A stretch of 64,000 nt of DNA, taken from assembly GCA_030789695.1 (NCBI GenBank), contig CM061132.1, positions 151,040,597 to 151,104,596 on the forward strand. Reading direction: 5' to 3'. The notes beneath the pieces were generated by a model that made no database searches, was not told where the DNA came from, and was given only the letters and a program-made list of their open reading frames with translations. The first letter of the stretch is position 1, and every line of letters begins with the position of its first letter. Source of the DNA: Scilla litardierei (Eukaryota > Streptophyta > Magnoliopsida > Asparagales > Asparagaceae). The position numbers were made by a program, and so were the translations under genes. Below are positions 54,401-59,402 of this stretch, piece by piece.

Positions 54401-55679
54401 GATGAGCCCCTTCTTCATTAAGACTCATCATGGAACCTCTCTATGAACTCTATCATATGCTTTCCTTGGGTCTATAATGATCATATATAAATCTCTTTTC
54501 ATTGCTCTATATTATTTAATAATTTGTCTAAGAAGATATATTACCTCTGTTATTGAACGCCCGAGCCTAAGTTGAATTAATTTTGTGATATAATGACGTT
54601 CTTTCTCAATCTAATCTTGATCACCCTCTATCACAGCTTACTAGTATGACATATTAACGTAATTCAACGATAATTAAAGCAACTTTGGATATCATCTATA
54701 TTTCGTACAAAGATACCAAAGTGTTATTCTCCCCCTACTTCGGTATTCTATTTGATTTACAAATTTTAAGGGTATATATTGGTTTGAGTGACCTTTCTCG
54801 AATTTTAGCTACATTCTTATAGTTGGCATATGAGTTTTTGGGCTTATATGTAACAAATTGGAGCAACGAAATCAGGGTGGCATGCCCGAGTTTGAGACAT
54901 CATGCTTTCTATCCAAAGGATAAAATAAAATAAAATAAAATTTCTATTGCAATCTACTAAAGGACAAAAATTACATTTCTTACTTATTTCAACATTCATT
55001 GGTGTTCTAGGACGAGGTCACGAGAATATAACTATGAAAAATGTCAACTTACAACTTACATAATCCAATAGGACACTCCGCCAACAGAACCCCCTCTAAT
55101 TGTTAGCCAACGACATTGCCCTTGTTTTTCTTGACTTAGATAATATTAGGAATAAATCGATGAATATTTCAAGTAACTTCTGCAAAAATTAACAATTTTG
55201 ATGACGCGGCAACATTCCCACATGATAACTAAACCAGAACATAAGCAAGCAGAAGTAGAAAACTGTCTAGAATTCAAATTTTGGATAAATTTACCCTTTT
55301 GAGCAATATTTTTCGAAAGGCGCGCCTCCAAAGAGGCAGGCGATTCGGGAAAGAATCCCTTCATGATCCTAAGAATCCACTTCCCCACTCCCCTACACAC
55401 CAACCAAACCCAAATCAATCAATCTGTTCCAAAAGAAAAAGAAAAACAAGAAAGAAGGAAACAAAGATCGAAGTTTTCCAAGTCCTACTTGATATTAGAG
55501 AGATCCTTCAAGGTCTTGATGGGGGTCTTGGAACTGCATATGCTCCGGTAGACATTGGAGAGCGTCATGTCGAGATTCTCAGAGATTCCATTGGGCTCCG
55601 CCATTTCTCGCCGCTTCTTCAGGAGGTAGAGGGCGATCTCCCCGTTCTCCGGGCAGCGGACTGGCCAAGTGTTCTCCAT
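3375..55679 (-). CDS. MUS81: MUS81 crossover-junction endonuclease, 16 exons over 52.3 kb
   Basis: Catalytic subunit of the MUS81-EME1 nuclease, a nuclear enzyme that cuts 3'-flap, replication-fork and nicked Holliday-junction structures in DNA repair and meiotic recombination. Exons (minus strand, 5' to 3'): 55679-55489, 55392-55295, 28843-28793, 28546-28468, 28385-28299, 28199-28074, 24813-24600, 22091-21980, 21876-21776, 21635-21505, 19844-19787, 9805-9647, 7062-6983, 4184-3947, 3782-3696, 3476-3375. All introns are GT-AG and all phases join, giving 637 residues with no internal stop. In order: an N-terminal HhH region (about 1-90), a winged-helix region (about 110-225), a poorly conserved linker, an ERCC4 nuclease core with DDRE (391-394) and VERKxxxD (444-451), and a C-terminal HhH2 (about 550-637). 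The length is close to known plant MUS81 (about 650). The start is the only ATG before the conserved CPENGEIALYL segment. Family assignment is very strong. The weakest borders are those of exon 9 and the 3' end of exon 2. Confidence 0.93.
3696..3782 (-). CDS. MUS81: MUS81 exon 15
   Basis: 87 nt, residues 576-604. The acceptor is GCTTCAG|GTTCCA. It encodes VPQVTEDVAVAVIDMYPTVV then SLARAYSLL, the HhH2 domain that in the family binds DNA and pairs with EME1. The donor is CTTCTT|GTGAGT, phase 0. Confidence 0.94.
3947..4184 (-). CDS. MUS81: MUS81 exon 14
   Basis: 238 nt, residues 496-575. The acceptor is AGTGCAG|TTGTTT. It includes GFDVQRTTGFADTVRKYGYL and the start of the C-terminal HhH2 region (KMTVSDVFAIQLMQ). 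The donor is ATGCAG|GTGATA, phase 0. Confidence 0.94.
4562..6790 (+). mobile_element. Probable solo LTR (gypsy type) in MUS81 intron 13
   Basis: Begins TGTAATACCCCGC and ends GGGTATTACA, so the ends are mutually inverted TG...CA as in gypsy LTRs. At 2.23 kb it fills most of intron 13. There is a CT-rich leader-like tract at about 4760-5080 and no coding domain. Bases beside it (CTGGT and GCCAA) do not form a TSD, so it may be an old insertion or one recombined between two elements. It contains a minisatellite at about 5395-5700. Confidence 0.55.
5395..5700. repeat. ~30-bp minisatellite inside the solo LTR
   Basis: About nine diverged copies of a unit like GTGCTCACGGGTGTGC followed by CTCCCCTATTGCCAT. 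It keeps a frame open, which explains the Cys-rich translation from 5333. I take that as a by-product, not a gene. Confidence 0.7.
6983..7062 (-). CDS. MUS81: MUS81 exon 13
   Basis: 80 nt, residues 470-496. The acceptor is TGTATAG|AGATGT. It encodes RCGLQKLIYLVEGDPNSLEA and continues AESIKT, the late ERCC4 core. The donor is ACGGC|GTAAGT, phase 2. Confidence 0.94.
7971..9123. mobile_element. Inverted-arm (MULE-like) element in MUS81 intron 12
   Basis: The left side repeats AAATTTCACAAAACTACC and AACTTTCATG (7976-8200, in two staggered copies). The right side (about 8860-9123) carries the inverse: GAAAGTTAAAGG and ATTTATAAAAATACC read from the other strand. The centre (8380-8640) is GC-richer and partly open, and might be a captured fragment. 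Long imperfect arms with an unrelated centre suit a non-autonomous Mutator-like element, but no TSD was defined. Confidence 0.35.
9647..9805 (-). CDS. MUS81: MUS81 exon 12 (nuclease active site)
   Basis: 159 nt, residues 417-469. The acceptor is CCTTAG|GTTAGG. It carries the nuclease signature LDFIVERKKVDDLCSSIRD. E445, R446, K447 and D451 form the VERKxxxD metal-binding motif of the XPF/MUS81 family. No key residue is missing. The donor is TTACAG|GTATAT, phase 0. Confidence 0.95.
9806..11768. other. MUS81 intron 11, left unique part
   Basis: AT-rich intron sequence. I see no coding segment or recognisable element in it. Confidence 0.5.
12006..12690. repeat. Array 1: 15-bp unit x 45
   Basis: Unit GGCGCCCGCGCCGAA, 45 whole units plus a final GGCGCCCGCT. 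It is essentially perfect. I see one variant, GCCAAA for GCCGAA, in the last full unit. There are four CpG per unit. All frames stay open (Arg/Pro-rich, AEGAR on the plus strand, APSAR on the minus), which explains the spurious open frames here. Confidence 0.97.
12785..13589. repeat. Array 2: 15-bp unit x 53
   Basis: Same unit as array 1, 53 copies, ending in the same GGCGCCCGCT. It follows a 94-bp tail (12691-12784) and begins exactly where the terminal hairpin would follow GCACCG. Array 1 with its tail therefore looks like a duplication of array 2 with its tail. Confidence 0.97.
13712..14317. repeat. 606-bp host flank, copy 1
   Basis: Sequence after the Helitron 3' end, from TACATTTATATATG to TTGTTAATTCAAA. 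Copies at 14870-15475 and 15938-16543 appear identical. The identical short open frames in each copy (minus strand from 14044, plus strand from 13866) show no domain. Confidence 0.93.
14318..14747. repeat. Array 3: 15-bp unit x 28
   Basis: Same unit as arrays 1 and 2, 28 copies. It begins abruptly after ATTCAAA of the flank with no Helitron 5' end, then has the same tail and 3' hairpin, and terminates CTAG at 14869. Confidence 0.97.
14870..15475. repeat. 606-bp host flank, copy 2
   Basis: Same length and sequence as copy 1 as far as I can compare, again ending ATTCAAA at the array junction. Confidence 0.93.
15476..15815. repeat. Array 4: 15-bp unit x 22
   Basis: 22 copies of the same unit, then the same tail, hairpin and CTAG terminus at 15937. 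Confidence 0.97.
15938..16543. repeat. 606-bp host flank, copy 3
   Basis: Third copy. Here ATTCAAA continues into AACTAAAAAACAC instead of an array, so this is the original junction with single-copy intron sequence. Confidence 0.93.
16919..17237 (+). mobile_element. Small Helitron (319 bp)
   Basis: The 5' end TCCTTATTACATTTGAGGG closely resembles the 5' end of the 11769 Helitron and is preceded by A. It shares the next ~55 bp (GATGTTTTTGAA, CAATGTCACATC). The 3' end has TGCAC-TTT-GTGCA, then AGGGTTATTTCTAG, followed by T. The interior is A/C-rich (ACCCAAAACAC type). It has no 15-bp array and no coding capacity. Confidence 0.75.
17876..18240 (-). mobile_element. Old inverted Helitron relative with decayed arrays
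   Basis: On the minus strand it ends CCGTGCCCGCGGGCATGGGTTATGACTAG followed by T, the same terminus as the 11769 Helitron. Upstream of this are diverged forms of the tail (GCGTAAAAATATTTAGCGG on the plus strand) repeated three times. Between them are short, mutated array units with GACGCCTTCGG cores. The 5' TC end was not located, so the right border is only where array similarity stops. Confidence 0.65.
18241..19786. other. MUS81 intron 11, right part
   Basis: AT-rich intron sequence including the right arm of the inverted-arm element and C-rich runs near 18960-19000. No coding segment recognised. Confidence 0.45.
19787..19844 (-). CDS. MUS81: MUS81 exon 11
   Basis: 58 nt, residues 397-416. 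The acceptor is CTTGCAG|ATCACG. It encodes SRSKKIVDNIRTQFKALVE, a helix of the ERCC4 nuclease domain. The donor is GTTGAG|GTTAGT, phase 0. The following intron 11 is 9.98 kb and contains the Helitron arrays. Confidence 0.93.
19845..21504. other. MUS81 intron 10
   Basis: 1.66 kb of intron sequence. A 170-codon minus frame (20666-21178) is open but shows no domain, and its composition looks like intron. I see no repeat structure. Confidence 0.5.
21505..21635 (-). CDS. MUS81: MUS81 exon 10
   Basis: 131 nt, residues 354-397. The acceptor is TTGCTCAG|GATCAG. It ends with EKFEETYDVILILDDREKFG, the first strand of the ERCC4 nuclease domain with catalytic-site DDRE at 391-394. The donor is TTTGG|GTCAGT, phase 2. 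Confidence 0.93.
21776..21876 (-). CDS. MUS81: MUS81 exon 9
   Basis: 101 nt, residues 320-353. The acceptor is GATTGTAG|ATAATA. It encodes a low-complexity linker ending SSSFGLRACTSH. The donor is TCACAT|GTATGT, phase 0. This segment is poorly conserved, but it is the only piece that joins exon 8 (phase 1) to exon 10 (phase 0), and it is open throughout. Confidence 0.75.
21980..22091 (-). CDS. MUS81: MUS81 exon 8
   Basis: 112 nt, residues 283-320. The acceptor is TTTTGCAG|AATTTT. It encodes NFGGDIVVFSDSDSAADVRV, a linker segment before the nuclease core. The donor is AATATAG|GTCCTA, phase 1, a weaker site supported by phase with exon 9. Confidence 0.82.
22092..24599. other. MUS81 intron 7
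   Basis: 2.5-kb intron. It contains the ~190-bp diverged tandem pair listed at 22905-23285. The rest is AT-rich without recognised elements. Confidence 0.5.
22905..23285 (+). repeat. ~190-bp diverged tandem pair with conserved protein-like frame
   Basis: Copies begin GAATAGGGATGATATTGTGAATGAT at about 22911 and 23102. In one frame both read DDIVND, then NENxVLKFLxDCxYSCNKW, then DCKKT and a FKxTK motif. Differences between the copies mostly keep the protein. I do not recognise the family. It may be a transposon or gene fragment duplicated in tandem. No start or termination context suggests a functional gene. Confidence 0.5.
24600..24813 (-). CDS. MUS81: MUS81 exon 7
   Basis: 214 nt, residues 211-282. 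The acceptor is TTTCCAG|ATATATG. It starts YMLTEEGNEAARECILRSGL, the end of the winged-helix region, and continues into a Ser/Asn/Thr-rich linker. The donor is TTAGG|GTAAGA, phase 0. Confidence 0.92.
24814..28073. other. MUS81 intron 6
   Basis: 3.26-kb intron. A GC-richer block at about 25860-26100 (GGGCTTGGGCCCC, ACCGACGATCACATAGGTCG) differs from its surroundings and may be an element fragment. I could not classify it or find its ends. 26200-27600 is AT-rich without recognised domains. Confidence 0.4.
28074..28199 (-). CDS. MUS81: MUS81 exon 6
   Basis: 126 nt, residues 169-211. The acceptor is GTGATAG|ACCAG. It contains the conserved RDWYTGWSCMKNLVSKGLVV segment of the winged helix. The donor is AGCAAA|GTAAGA, phase 2. 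Intron 6, which follows, is 3.26 kb. Confidence 0.93.
28299..28385 (-). CDS. MUS81: MUS81 exon 5
   Basis: 87 nt, residues 140-169. The acceptor is TTTCTAG|AGAAATG. It encodes REMSNGNSFMKKQELIDAAE then ASGLSRTAIA, the core of the winged-helix region. The donor is ATTGC|GTGAGT, phase 2. Confidence 0.93.
28468..28546 (-). CDS. MUS81: MUS81 exon 4
   Basis: 79 nt, residues 114-140. The acceptor is CTATAG|GAAAGA. It encodes KKTKGPKRYVPQKNSVAYAL and continues LITLY, the highly conserved start of the MUS81 winged-helix region. The donor is TATAG|GTAGAA, phase 2. Confidence 0.93.
28793..28843 (-). CDS. MUS81: MUS81 exon 3
   Basis: 51 nt, residues 97-114. The acceptor is CTAAGCAAG|GAGATG. It encodes an acidic then basic linker, GDVEESDDTVPKIQRRRR. 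The donor is CGAC|GTAGGC, phase 1. This short linker exon is held in place by phase: G+GA joins from exon 2 and C+GA joins to exon 4. Confidence 0.82.
28890..31529 (+). pseudogene. Decayed plant LINE, ORF1 part
   Basis: In MUS81 intron 2, on the strand opposite the gene. The 28960-29406 frame contains LHCRSCHHIVNTPGRCFHRN, which matches the C-x2-C-x4-H-x4-C zinc knuckle of plant LINE ORF1 with the His replaced by Asn. Downstream frames (for example 29878-30525) are broken by stops and frameshifts. The LINE resumes at 42476 with the endonuclease part, so an insertion at 31530 split it. It cannot encode a functional element. Confidence 0.55.
31315..31584. repeat. 135-bp tandem duplication across a LINE/LTR junction
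   Basis: Copies at 31315-31449 and 31450-31584, starting ATGCAATTAGGGATC, differ at about one base (GCGGTG versus GTGGTG). Each copy includes LINE sequence and the first ~55 bp of the LTR that begins TGACATAAAATGG. The duplication therefore happened after the LTR element inserted. Confidence 0.85.
32360..36468 (+). mobile_element. Internally deleted copia-like element
   Basis: The right LTR 34788-36468 starts TGCTGGTTCTTGAG after a purine tract (CAGAGGAGAA) and ends CGGTCCCAACA-like (GGTCCCAACA). A shortened left LTR (about 32360-32846) shares GTTAATCATCT, TTTCGGAxxTTTGGAGCAAAAGC-type blocks and the end TACGGTCCCAACA. The interior of about 1.9 kb has no intact gag or pol. It includes a ~500-bp direct duplication: the block with ATATGCCAAGGAGGGAGAAAT occurs at about 33970 and 34555. 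Confidence 0.55.
33650..34700. repeat. ~580-bp tandem duplication inside the copia-like element
   Basis: Copy A (about 33649-34130) and copy B (about 34131-34715) share CACGTATATAAATTCATATG, TTAGTGTGAGATTGTCC, TTGCTAGCATGTTCATTTCC and GATATGCCAAGGAGGG in the same order. Copy A lacks about 100 bp present in B. Both end in a GATAGGGxGAGTTTGTT tract. Confidence 0.8.
37195..38960 (-). mobile_element. Possible solo LTR
   Basis: The minus strand starts TGTAATGGCGTGAAA at 38960 and has a CT-rich leader-like tract (38480-38850) as in gypsy LTRs. A possible far end TGTAATCAG on the plus strand at 37195 gives inverted TG...CA ends, but the flanks do not match as a TSD. An AG microsatellite lies at about 38490-38502. 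Confidence 0.3.
42476..43665 (+). pseudogene. Decayed LINE, endonuclease to start of RT
   Basis: Continuation of the LINE at 28.9 kb. Broken frames show REFLWQKLNDF, then VIGNFNTARF (cf. GDFN of LINE endonucleases), then PLLGENVTWSNGKF (cf. the TWSN motif). Further on, ILWVKGF...EGDHNT and VRKGKN correspond to the region before the reverse transcriptase, and IKEAAF...GFSALYF to the RT entry. There are many stops. The RT core is missing. Confidence 0.7.
43715..45958 (+). mobile_element. Probable solo LTR (gypsy type)
   Basis: Begins TGTAATGTGCCCATT and ends AAAACGTTACA, inverted TG...CA ends 2.24 kb apart. The flanks GGATA (43710-43714) and GGACA (45959-45963) match at four of five bases, as expected for an aged 5-bp TSD. 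GC-rich leader-like sequence at 43740-44060 opens frames on both strands without any domain. No internal coding region. Confidence 0.5.
46700..48730 (+). pseudogene. Gypsy gag remnant
   Basis: Pieces in order: KDKIDALEEKFNGKLEGVKQ (coiled coil, about 46740-46850), a Lys/Glu-rich part (46910-47110), a GC-rich insert (47130-47310), then KLKIPIFEGDDSFAWIYRAK and ALGWFQWME-stop. An RFEALLGRIR segment follows in the open frame from 48004, and a zinc-knuckle CLRCDERFTSGHYC lies at about 48560. A TAG stop near 47960 and frameshifts break it. A 117-bp segment is duplicated (about 48155-48271 and 48272-48388). It cannot make a full gag. Confidence 0.8.
47125..47320. repeat. GC-rich hairpin repeat in gag element
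   Basis: Three to four diverged copies of a unit with GCCCCTCCTGCAGGGGCGCC-like palindromes and GCCAGCCC. It is far richer in GC than the rest of the element. It looks like a minisatellite grown within the gag N-terminal region. Confidence 0.6.
49257..49450. repeat. Diverged direct repeat, copy 1
   Basis: Shares AATCCTACTTxGATTCAAATT, TTTTAGAGTTAGAGT, AGTTTTCTTTT and CTCTTTTATTTTATTTTA with 52505-52700. This may be a pair of old LTR pieces flanking 49.4-52.5 kb, or dispersed copies of one LTR. I cannot choose. Confidence 0.5.
50500..50544. repeat. ~50-bp tandem duplication at the hAT target (left copy)
   Basis: GGAGACATCATGTGATGCTT followed by TAGGTAACAATTCAAAC occurs here and again at about 51793-51832. 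The hAT inserted into the left copy of a pre-existing short tandem repeat. Confidence 0.8.
50545..51771. mobile_element. Non-autonomous hAT element with 8-bp TSD
   Basis: Ends are inverted: CAAGGTTTTAGGTCTCGG at the left and, read from the right, CAAGGTTTGAGGTTTCGG. It is flanked by a perfect 8-bp duplication ATTCAAAC (50537-50544 and 51772-51779), the length typical of hAT. Subterminal zones are packed with TCGGTATCGG / GGCCGAAAC motifs (50553-50705 and 51540-51765). The interior has three ~75-bp repeats (about 50940-51160, with TTGCGCAC and ACCACTTATTTA). No transposase. Confidence 0.85.
51833..52780. other. Intron 2 sequence with second direct-repeat copy
   Basis: AT-rich sequence. 52505-52700 is the second copy of the direct repeat at 49257-49450. 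No gene seen. Confidence 0.4.
52785..53330 (+). pseudogene. Possible LINE 3'-terminal fragment
   Basis: One frame reads DVWLI-stop-NERNGRLFF at about 52794-52848, like the C-terminal WxIWxERNxRxF motif of plant LINEs. A 90-codon open frame (52917-53189) and a T-rich stretch follow. It could be the tail of the LINE seen at 28.9 and 42.5 kb, with the RT lost. Confidence 0.4.
53480..54630 (-). pseudogene. RTE-type LINE reverse transcriptase remnant
   Basis: Reading the minus strand from about 54620: RLGRSITEVIYLLRQ, then DLYMIIIDPRKAYDRVHREV (RT motif with the conserved AYDRV), later LSxLFFAIIID-like and CxLFAYNIIF (decayed catalytic DD region, second Asp changed), then a C-terminal part ending near 53480. 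Many stops. The order and motifs match plant RTE LINEs. It is truncated at the 5' side. Confidence 0.7.
54631..55294. other. MUS81 intron 2, 5' end
   Basis: AT-rich intron with a short AAAAT/AAATA microsatellite at about 54925-54950. No gene seen. Confidence 0.5.
55295..55392 (-). CDS. MUS81: MUS81 exon 2
   Basis: 98 nt, residues 64-97. The acceptor is GTGTAG|GGGAGTG and restores Lys64, followed by GVGKWILRIMKGFF, the second half of the N-terminal HhH. The donor is AAGG|GTAAAT, phase 1. The 3' part (PESPASLEARLSKNIAQKG) is not conserved, so the donor rests on phase and consensus. The next exon lies 26.45 kb away. Confidence 0.85.
55489..55679 (-). CDS. MUS81: MUS81 exon 1
   Basis: Start codon plus 191 nt, residues 1-64. 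It reads MENTWPVRCPENGEIALYLL and continues to KTLKDLSNIK, the N-terminal helix-hairpin-helix region of plant MUS81. The donor is AA|GTAGGA, phase 2. The open frame runs one codon past the donor to a TAG, so reading through the intron would stop at once. Confidence 0.9.
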
Positions 55680-55699
55680 TGAGGGCGGAAATGGGGCAT

Positions 55700-55795
55700 C
55701 TAGGGTTTATGGAAACGTTCGATTTGGACGGAGACTCAATGATTAGGGTTTCGGATTAAAGAGCGGAGAATGTGGAGTGGGTTCTAGGGTTTCGT
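55700..55795 (-). promoter_or_regulatory. Telo-box motifs upstream of MUS81 ATG
   Basis: Three AAACCCTA motifs on the gene strand lie 20-115 bp upstream of the ATG: AAACCCTAG at about 55701-55708, AAACCCTAAT at 55742-55751 and AAACCCTAG at 55784-55792. Telo-boxes (AAACCCTAA) are common in the 5' leaders of plant replication and cell-cycle genes, which fits a repair nuclease. Whether they are used here is inferred. Confidence 0.5.
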
Positions 55796-55873
55796 GGCGC
55801 TAACCCGCCATTGCAATTCGAATTGAGGCAGGCAGAAGAGCGAAAGAAGAGAAACCGTGAAACAGAGTGCCTT

Positions 55874-55993
55874 CTTCAAACGGGCCGGGCCGGCATATCC
55901 GAGTTAGTTACGCAAAACGGGCCGAACAGTCCTCATCAAACGGGCCGGCCCGGCATCTGCGAGTTAGTTACGCAAAACGGGTCGAACAGGCCT
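55874..55993. repeat. 60-bp tandem duplication, MUS81 upstream region
   Basis: Two copies of a 60-bp unit with period exactly 60. Each holds CAAACGGGCCGG, GAGTTAGTTACGCAAAACGG and a GGCCCGGC-like palindrome. It lies about 200-310 bp upstream of the MUS81 ATG. GGGCC cores resemble plant site II/TCP-type promoter boxes, but the function is inferred. Confidence 0.7.
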
Positions 55994-56208
55994 CCATCAG
56001 ATCCTCTCTGGCGATGGGCTGTAGATCACGGCAGATTCTATCTAGAGTGCGGCCTTGTTTGGCCACAGGGGTTAGTGGATACACACTCCAGAAGTCTAGT
56101 AAAACCCACGATTACGGCCTAACCGTCTAGAAGCTCTTACGTACGGCTGATCGTTTATTCATTTAAGACGACAACTAAGCTAACCGTTGAACTTCTTCAT
56201 TTAAAGCG

Positions 56209-56829
56209 TCAGCTCATAATAGATGCATTCAATGACATAACCAAAAACTCGTAGTGTCCATATTTAGTTCTAAATGTTGTCTGGTGAATATCCTCCTTAA
56301 CCTTCACCTGATGGTACACGGTCCTCAGATCCAGCTTCGAGTATACGGTAGAACCTCCGAACTGGTCGAAAAATTCGTTTATACGAGAAAGGGGATACGT
56401 GTTCTTCACTGTCACTTTGTTCAGATCGCGGTAGTCGATGCACATGCGCAGGGATCCTTCTTCCGCACTGGTAGTACATGAACATCCACATGAGGATACA
56501 CCGGCTCATACACATCCCTTCCGTAGAAGATCATCTAGCTTAGTCTGAACTGCTTCAAGCTCATTTGGTGCTATGCGATAAGGTCCATTTGATGTTGGTT
56601 GTGCTCCAAGTATTAGATCAATGTCAAACTCGAGGGCACGATCCGGGGGAAATCCTGTGAGATCGTCAAGAAATACGTCCAAGAATTCTCGTACCATTTC
56701 AAGTTTTTCTGGCTCAACTTCCATGGTAGTCACTACTGTCTCCGTTGATATAACCCTGAACGTTACTGATTCTTCTGATATGCTCTCGTTGATGGACTCA
56801 AACTTCGAATGGTCGAAAATTTCGAACAC
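56209..56829 (-). pseudogene. Gypsy pol fragment (linker to RT)
   Basis: The minus frame 56829-56506 carries VREFLDVFLDDLTGFPPDRA, the linker before the gypsy reverse transcriptase, ending LRKGCV. After a frameshift, 56445-56209 reads [20 protein letters not shown] and [13 protein letters not shown], the first RT blocks. It stops before the catalytic Y-x-D-D. It lies 0.5-1.1 kb upstream of MUS81 and is not part of an intact element. Confidence 0.88.
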
Positions 56830-57069
56830 TACCCTCCTTGCAGAAAAGGGTAAGCAGAGTTTAGCCGAACTAAATACAACTGGAAATACTCTAAAAATAA
56901 GAAGGATAGTCGAAAGACCATCACAAGCTGAAGGAAATGTGATGGAGATGAAGAGAAAATTTGATTCAAACTATGAAAGATTCGAAAGAGTGTAGTGTAG
57001 ATTAGGGTATCAAGATATAAGTGGTAAACGAAAATGGATGGGACAAAGTGTAAGGACGGTCTACATAGC

Positions 57070-58781
57070 AATACTAACAACAAACACTCAAGATGGGGGT
57101 GAATAGAGTAATATCAATAATTGTGTAATTAAAAATCAAACTTGCAAATGCGGAATTATAAGTGAAAGAGGAAGATAATTAAACACAATTAGACAAACGC
57201 TAACACAAGAGATTTTACCATGTTTCCCCAACTTGCGTACATCCAGCCACACCAAATATTCATTATGATCCTACACACGGTAGTGAATACAAATACTTAC
57301 ACAAGGGACTTTTCCTAAACAAATTCTCAACCAACCCTACGCAAGGGTCTAACTCCCACACAAAGAATTAGGGTTGTCATATACTAGGACACAATCACCC
57401 CTACACAAGGGTTAAACTTCCACAAAGAGAGTAACAAACTCCCACAAAGAGAGTTGGGGTTTCAAGTAAAAGAAGAAACAAATAGACTCTTACATATGCC
57501 TTGATAAGATGAACTTACTCAATAATGAATGTAAGGCATGGAAGAGGATCTCCAAGTGTTGAGATGAGCTTTGATGCACTTGGAGGATTTCCCTTGAGCT
57601 TGCTCCAATGCATGAAGCGGAATGTGAGCATGAGAGGGAAATGGGAGTGGCTTAATGAATCTCTCTGCTATTCAATATGAGTCAAGAGTTCTATTGGAAC
57701 TAAGTTCACTCCTATAAATAGGAAGCCAAGAAAACCCCATAAAACCTAAGCCAAAAGCCAAAAGAGAAAATCTGCAACGGCTAGAATCTGGCATTTTATG
57801 GCTTGGACAGGCGACTGATGAACAACGGACATGCGACTGATCAACAGTCAGATTATTCCCAACGGCTATAATCTGAGCCAGGACATGCGACTATAAAAGA
57901 CTACACAAGCGCATGTACACTGTGCAGGCGCCTGAACAGACTTCAGCAGGCGACTGCCAGGATGGATGGAAAGGAGCTAAGAAATGACAACTTTCGTACT
58001 TGTGCATTCAGACGACAGGAGAACATTATCCATGTGCATGAAGGATGATAGGCGACTGACAATTGAACTTCAGTCGATTGACCCATAAGATGGAATGAAG
58101 CACCGAACTTACGCACTTTGACACACATGCGACTGCAGAACAATATTTAGGCGCCAGATGGTTAACAGGCGCATGTCTTTTATACTTTAGTCGCCTTAAA
58201 AAGCTCAAGATAGAGTCAAAGAAATTTGACTTGGGCTTTTGCATCACAGCTGCCTGTAGAAGGCTGGCCAGACGCCTAGTGATCACCAATCGCCTATCCT
58301 GCCTCCAGCAGGCATTTGTTGGAAGGTCAAAAACTCCAATTGAGTTATTTGGCATGGGAAACATATTGGATTGGTTTCTATGATAATCCTAAGGTTCACT
58401 AAGATTGTTAATGCATATGCATGAATGAGTATGACCATCTATCAAGGCATTACAAAGTCATAGACTCAAATAGAGAAAAACAATTAATAAAATTACTTGG
58501 ATTACATTTTGCTTCTCCTAGAGTCTAAAGCTTCAAGCTGAGTAGCCTTGAGCTCGCCATTATCTTCCAAGCTTTGGCACCTCTTGATAAGCTTCCTTTC
58601 ATCAAGTTCCAAGTGTTGGCAATGCTCCTCTTGATGTTCATCCTTGCACCTAGCTTTTAGTCACCAAAGTGAAATGCTTCAATTGTTAAACATGAGACAA
58701 AAACATTGAGAGTCATTAGCAACAACATAATGTTGCGATCATCATCAAAACAATATTAGTCTAAAACACCAATACCTAACA
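57070..58781 (-). mobile_element. Copia-type LTR, minus strand
   Basis: The minus strand starts TGTTAGGTATTGGTG at 58781, preceded by the purine tract AAAAGGGTGGAGAT, and ends with CTATTCACCCCCATCTTGAG, typical of plant copia LTR ends. 57780-58330 is rich in GGCGACTG / GCGCATG motifs. The far border near 57070 is approximate. 58782-59300 looks like untranslated 3' sequence of the same element. Confidence 0.6.
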
Positions 58782-59402
58782 ATCTCCACCCTTTTGAAGA
58801 TGACACACATTATGTAAAACATAAACAAATAAAGTACAATGCTAATAAGCTCCCCCCTACTTATATGCACCAATTGAAAATAAATAAACCAATAAAGCTT
58901 CAAATCAATTGTGATATATAATAGGTAAGGATTATATAAACCATATATGTATATCTCTCTCCATATATGTATATGAATGATTTACATAATCCATATCTCT
59001 CCCTCTTGTCATTATCAAAAAGGTGGACACAACATACAAGAAAAAAATCTTGTCATTGATTCCCTTTTAAAAAATGTGACAAATAAAATAAGAGATTAAG
59101 ATATGTTTGATACCTAAATGTAAATTTTAAGTGTGTATGAATCACTCTACCATGCTCTCCTGGATCATAGAAAGGATCAGAATGTTGACTCCTACGATCT
59201 AATACCAATTGTAAAATATCAATTGTAATCTTTAACAATTGAAGTAATAAGTGGAGCCATTGGCCTAAATTGTATCATTGCATGGATATAGAATGATCAA
59301 ACATCATTGATACAAATGATATTGTCGATAGAATATATAGCATGAAAAATATTGGCAACATCAATGGATTGAGTTTGGGACCACAATTACCCATTGTAAT
59401 TG
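58782..59402 (-). other. 3' non-coding remnant of the copia element
   Basis: AT-rich with the purine tract GTAGGGGGGAGC on the minus strand at about 58848-58859. No coding domain. Confidence 0.35.

Noticed and set aside
56209..56829. A gene for a reverse transcriptase upstream of MUS81
   Set aside because: It is frameshifted, truncated and lacks the catalytic block, so it is a gypsy fragment only.
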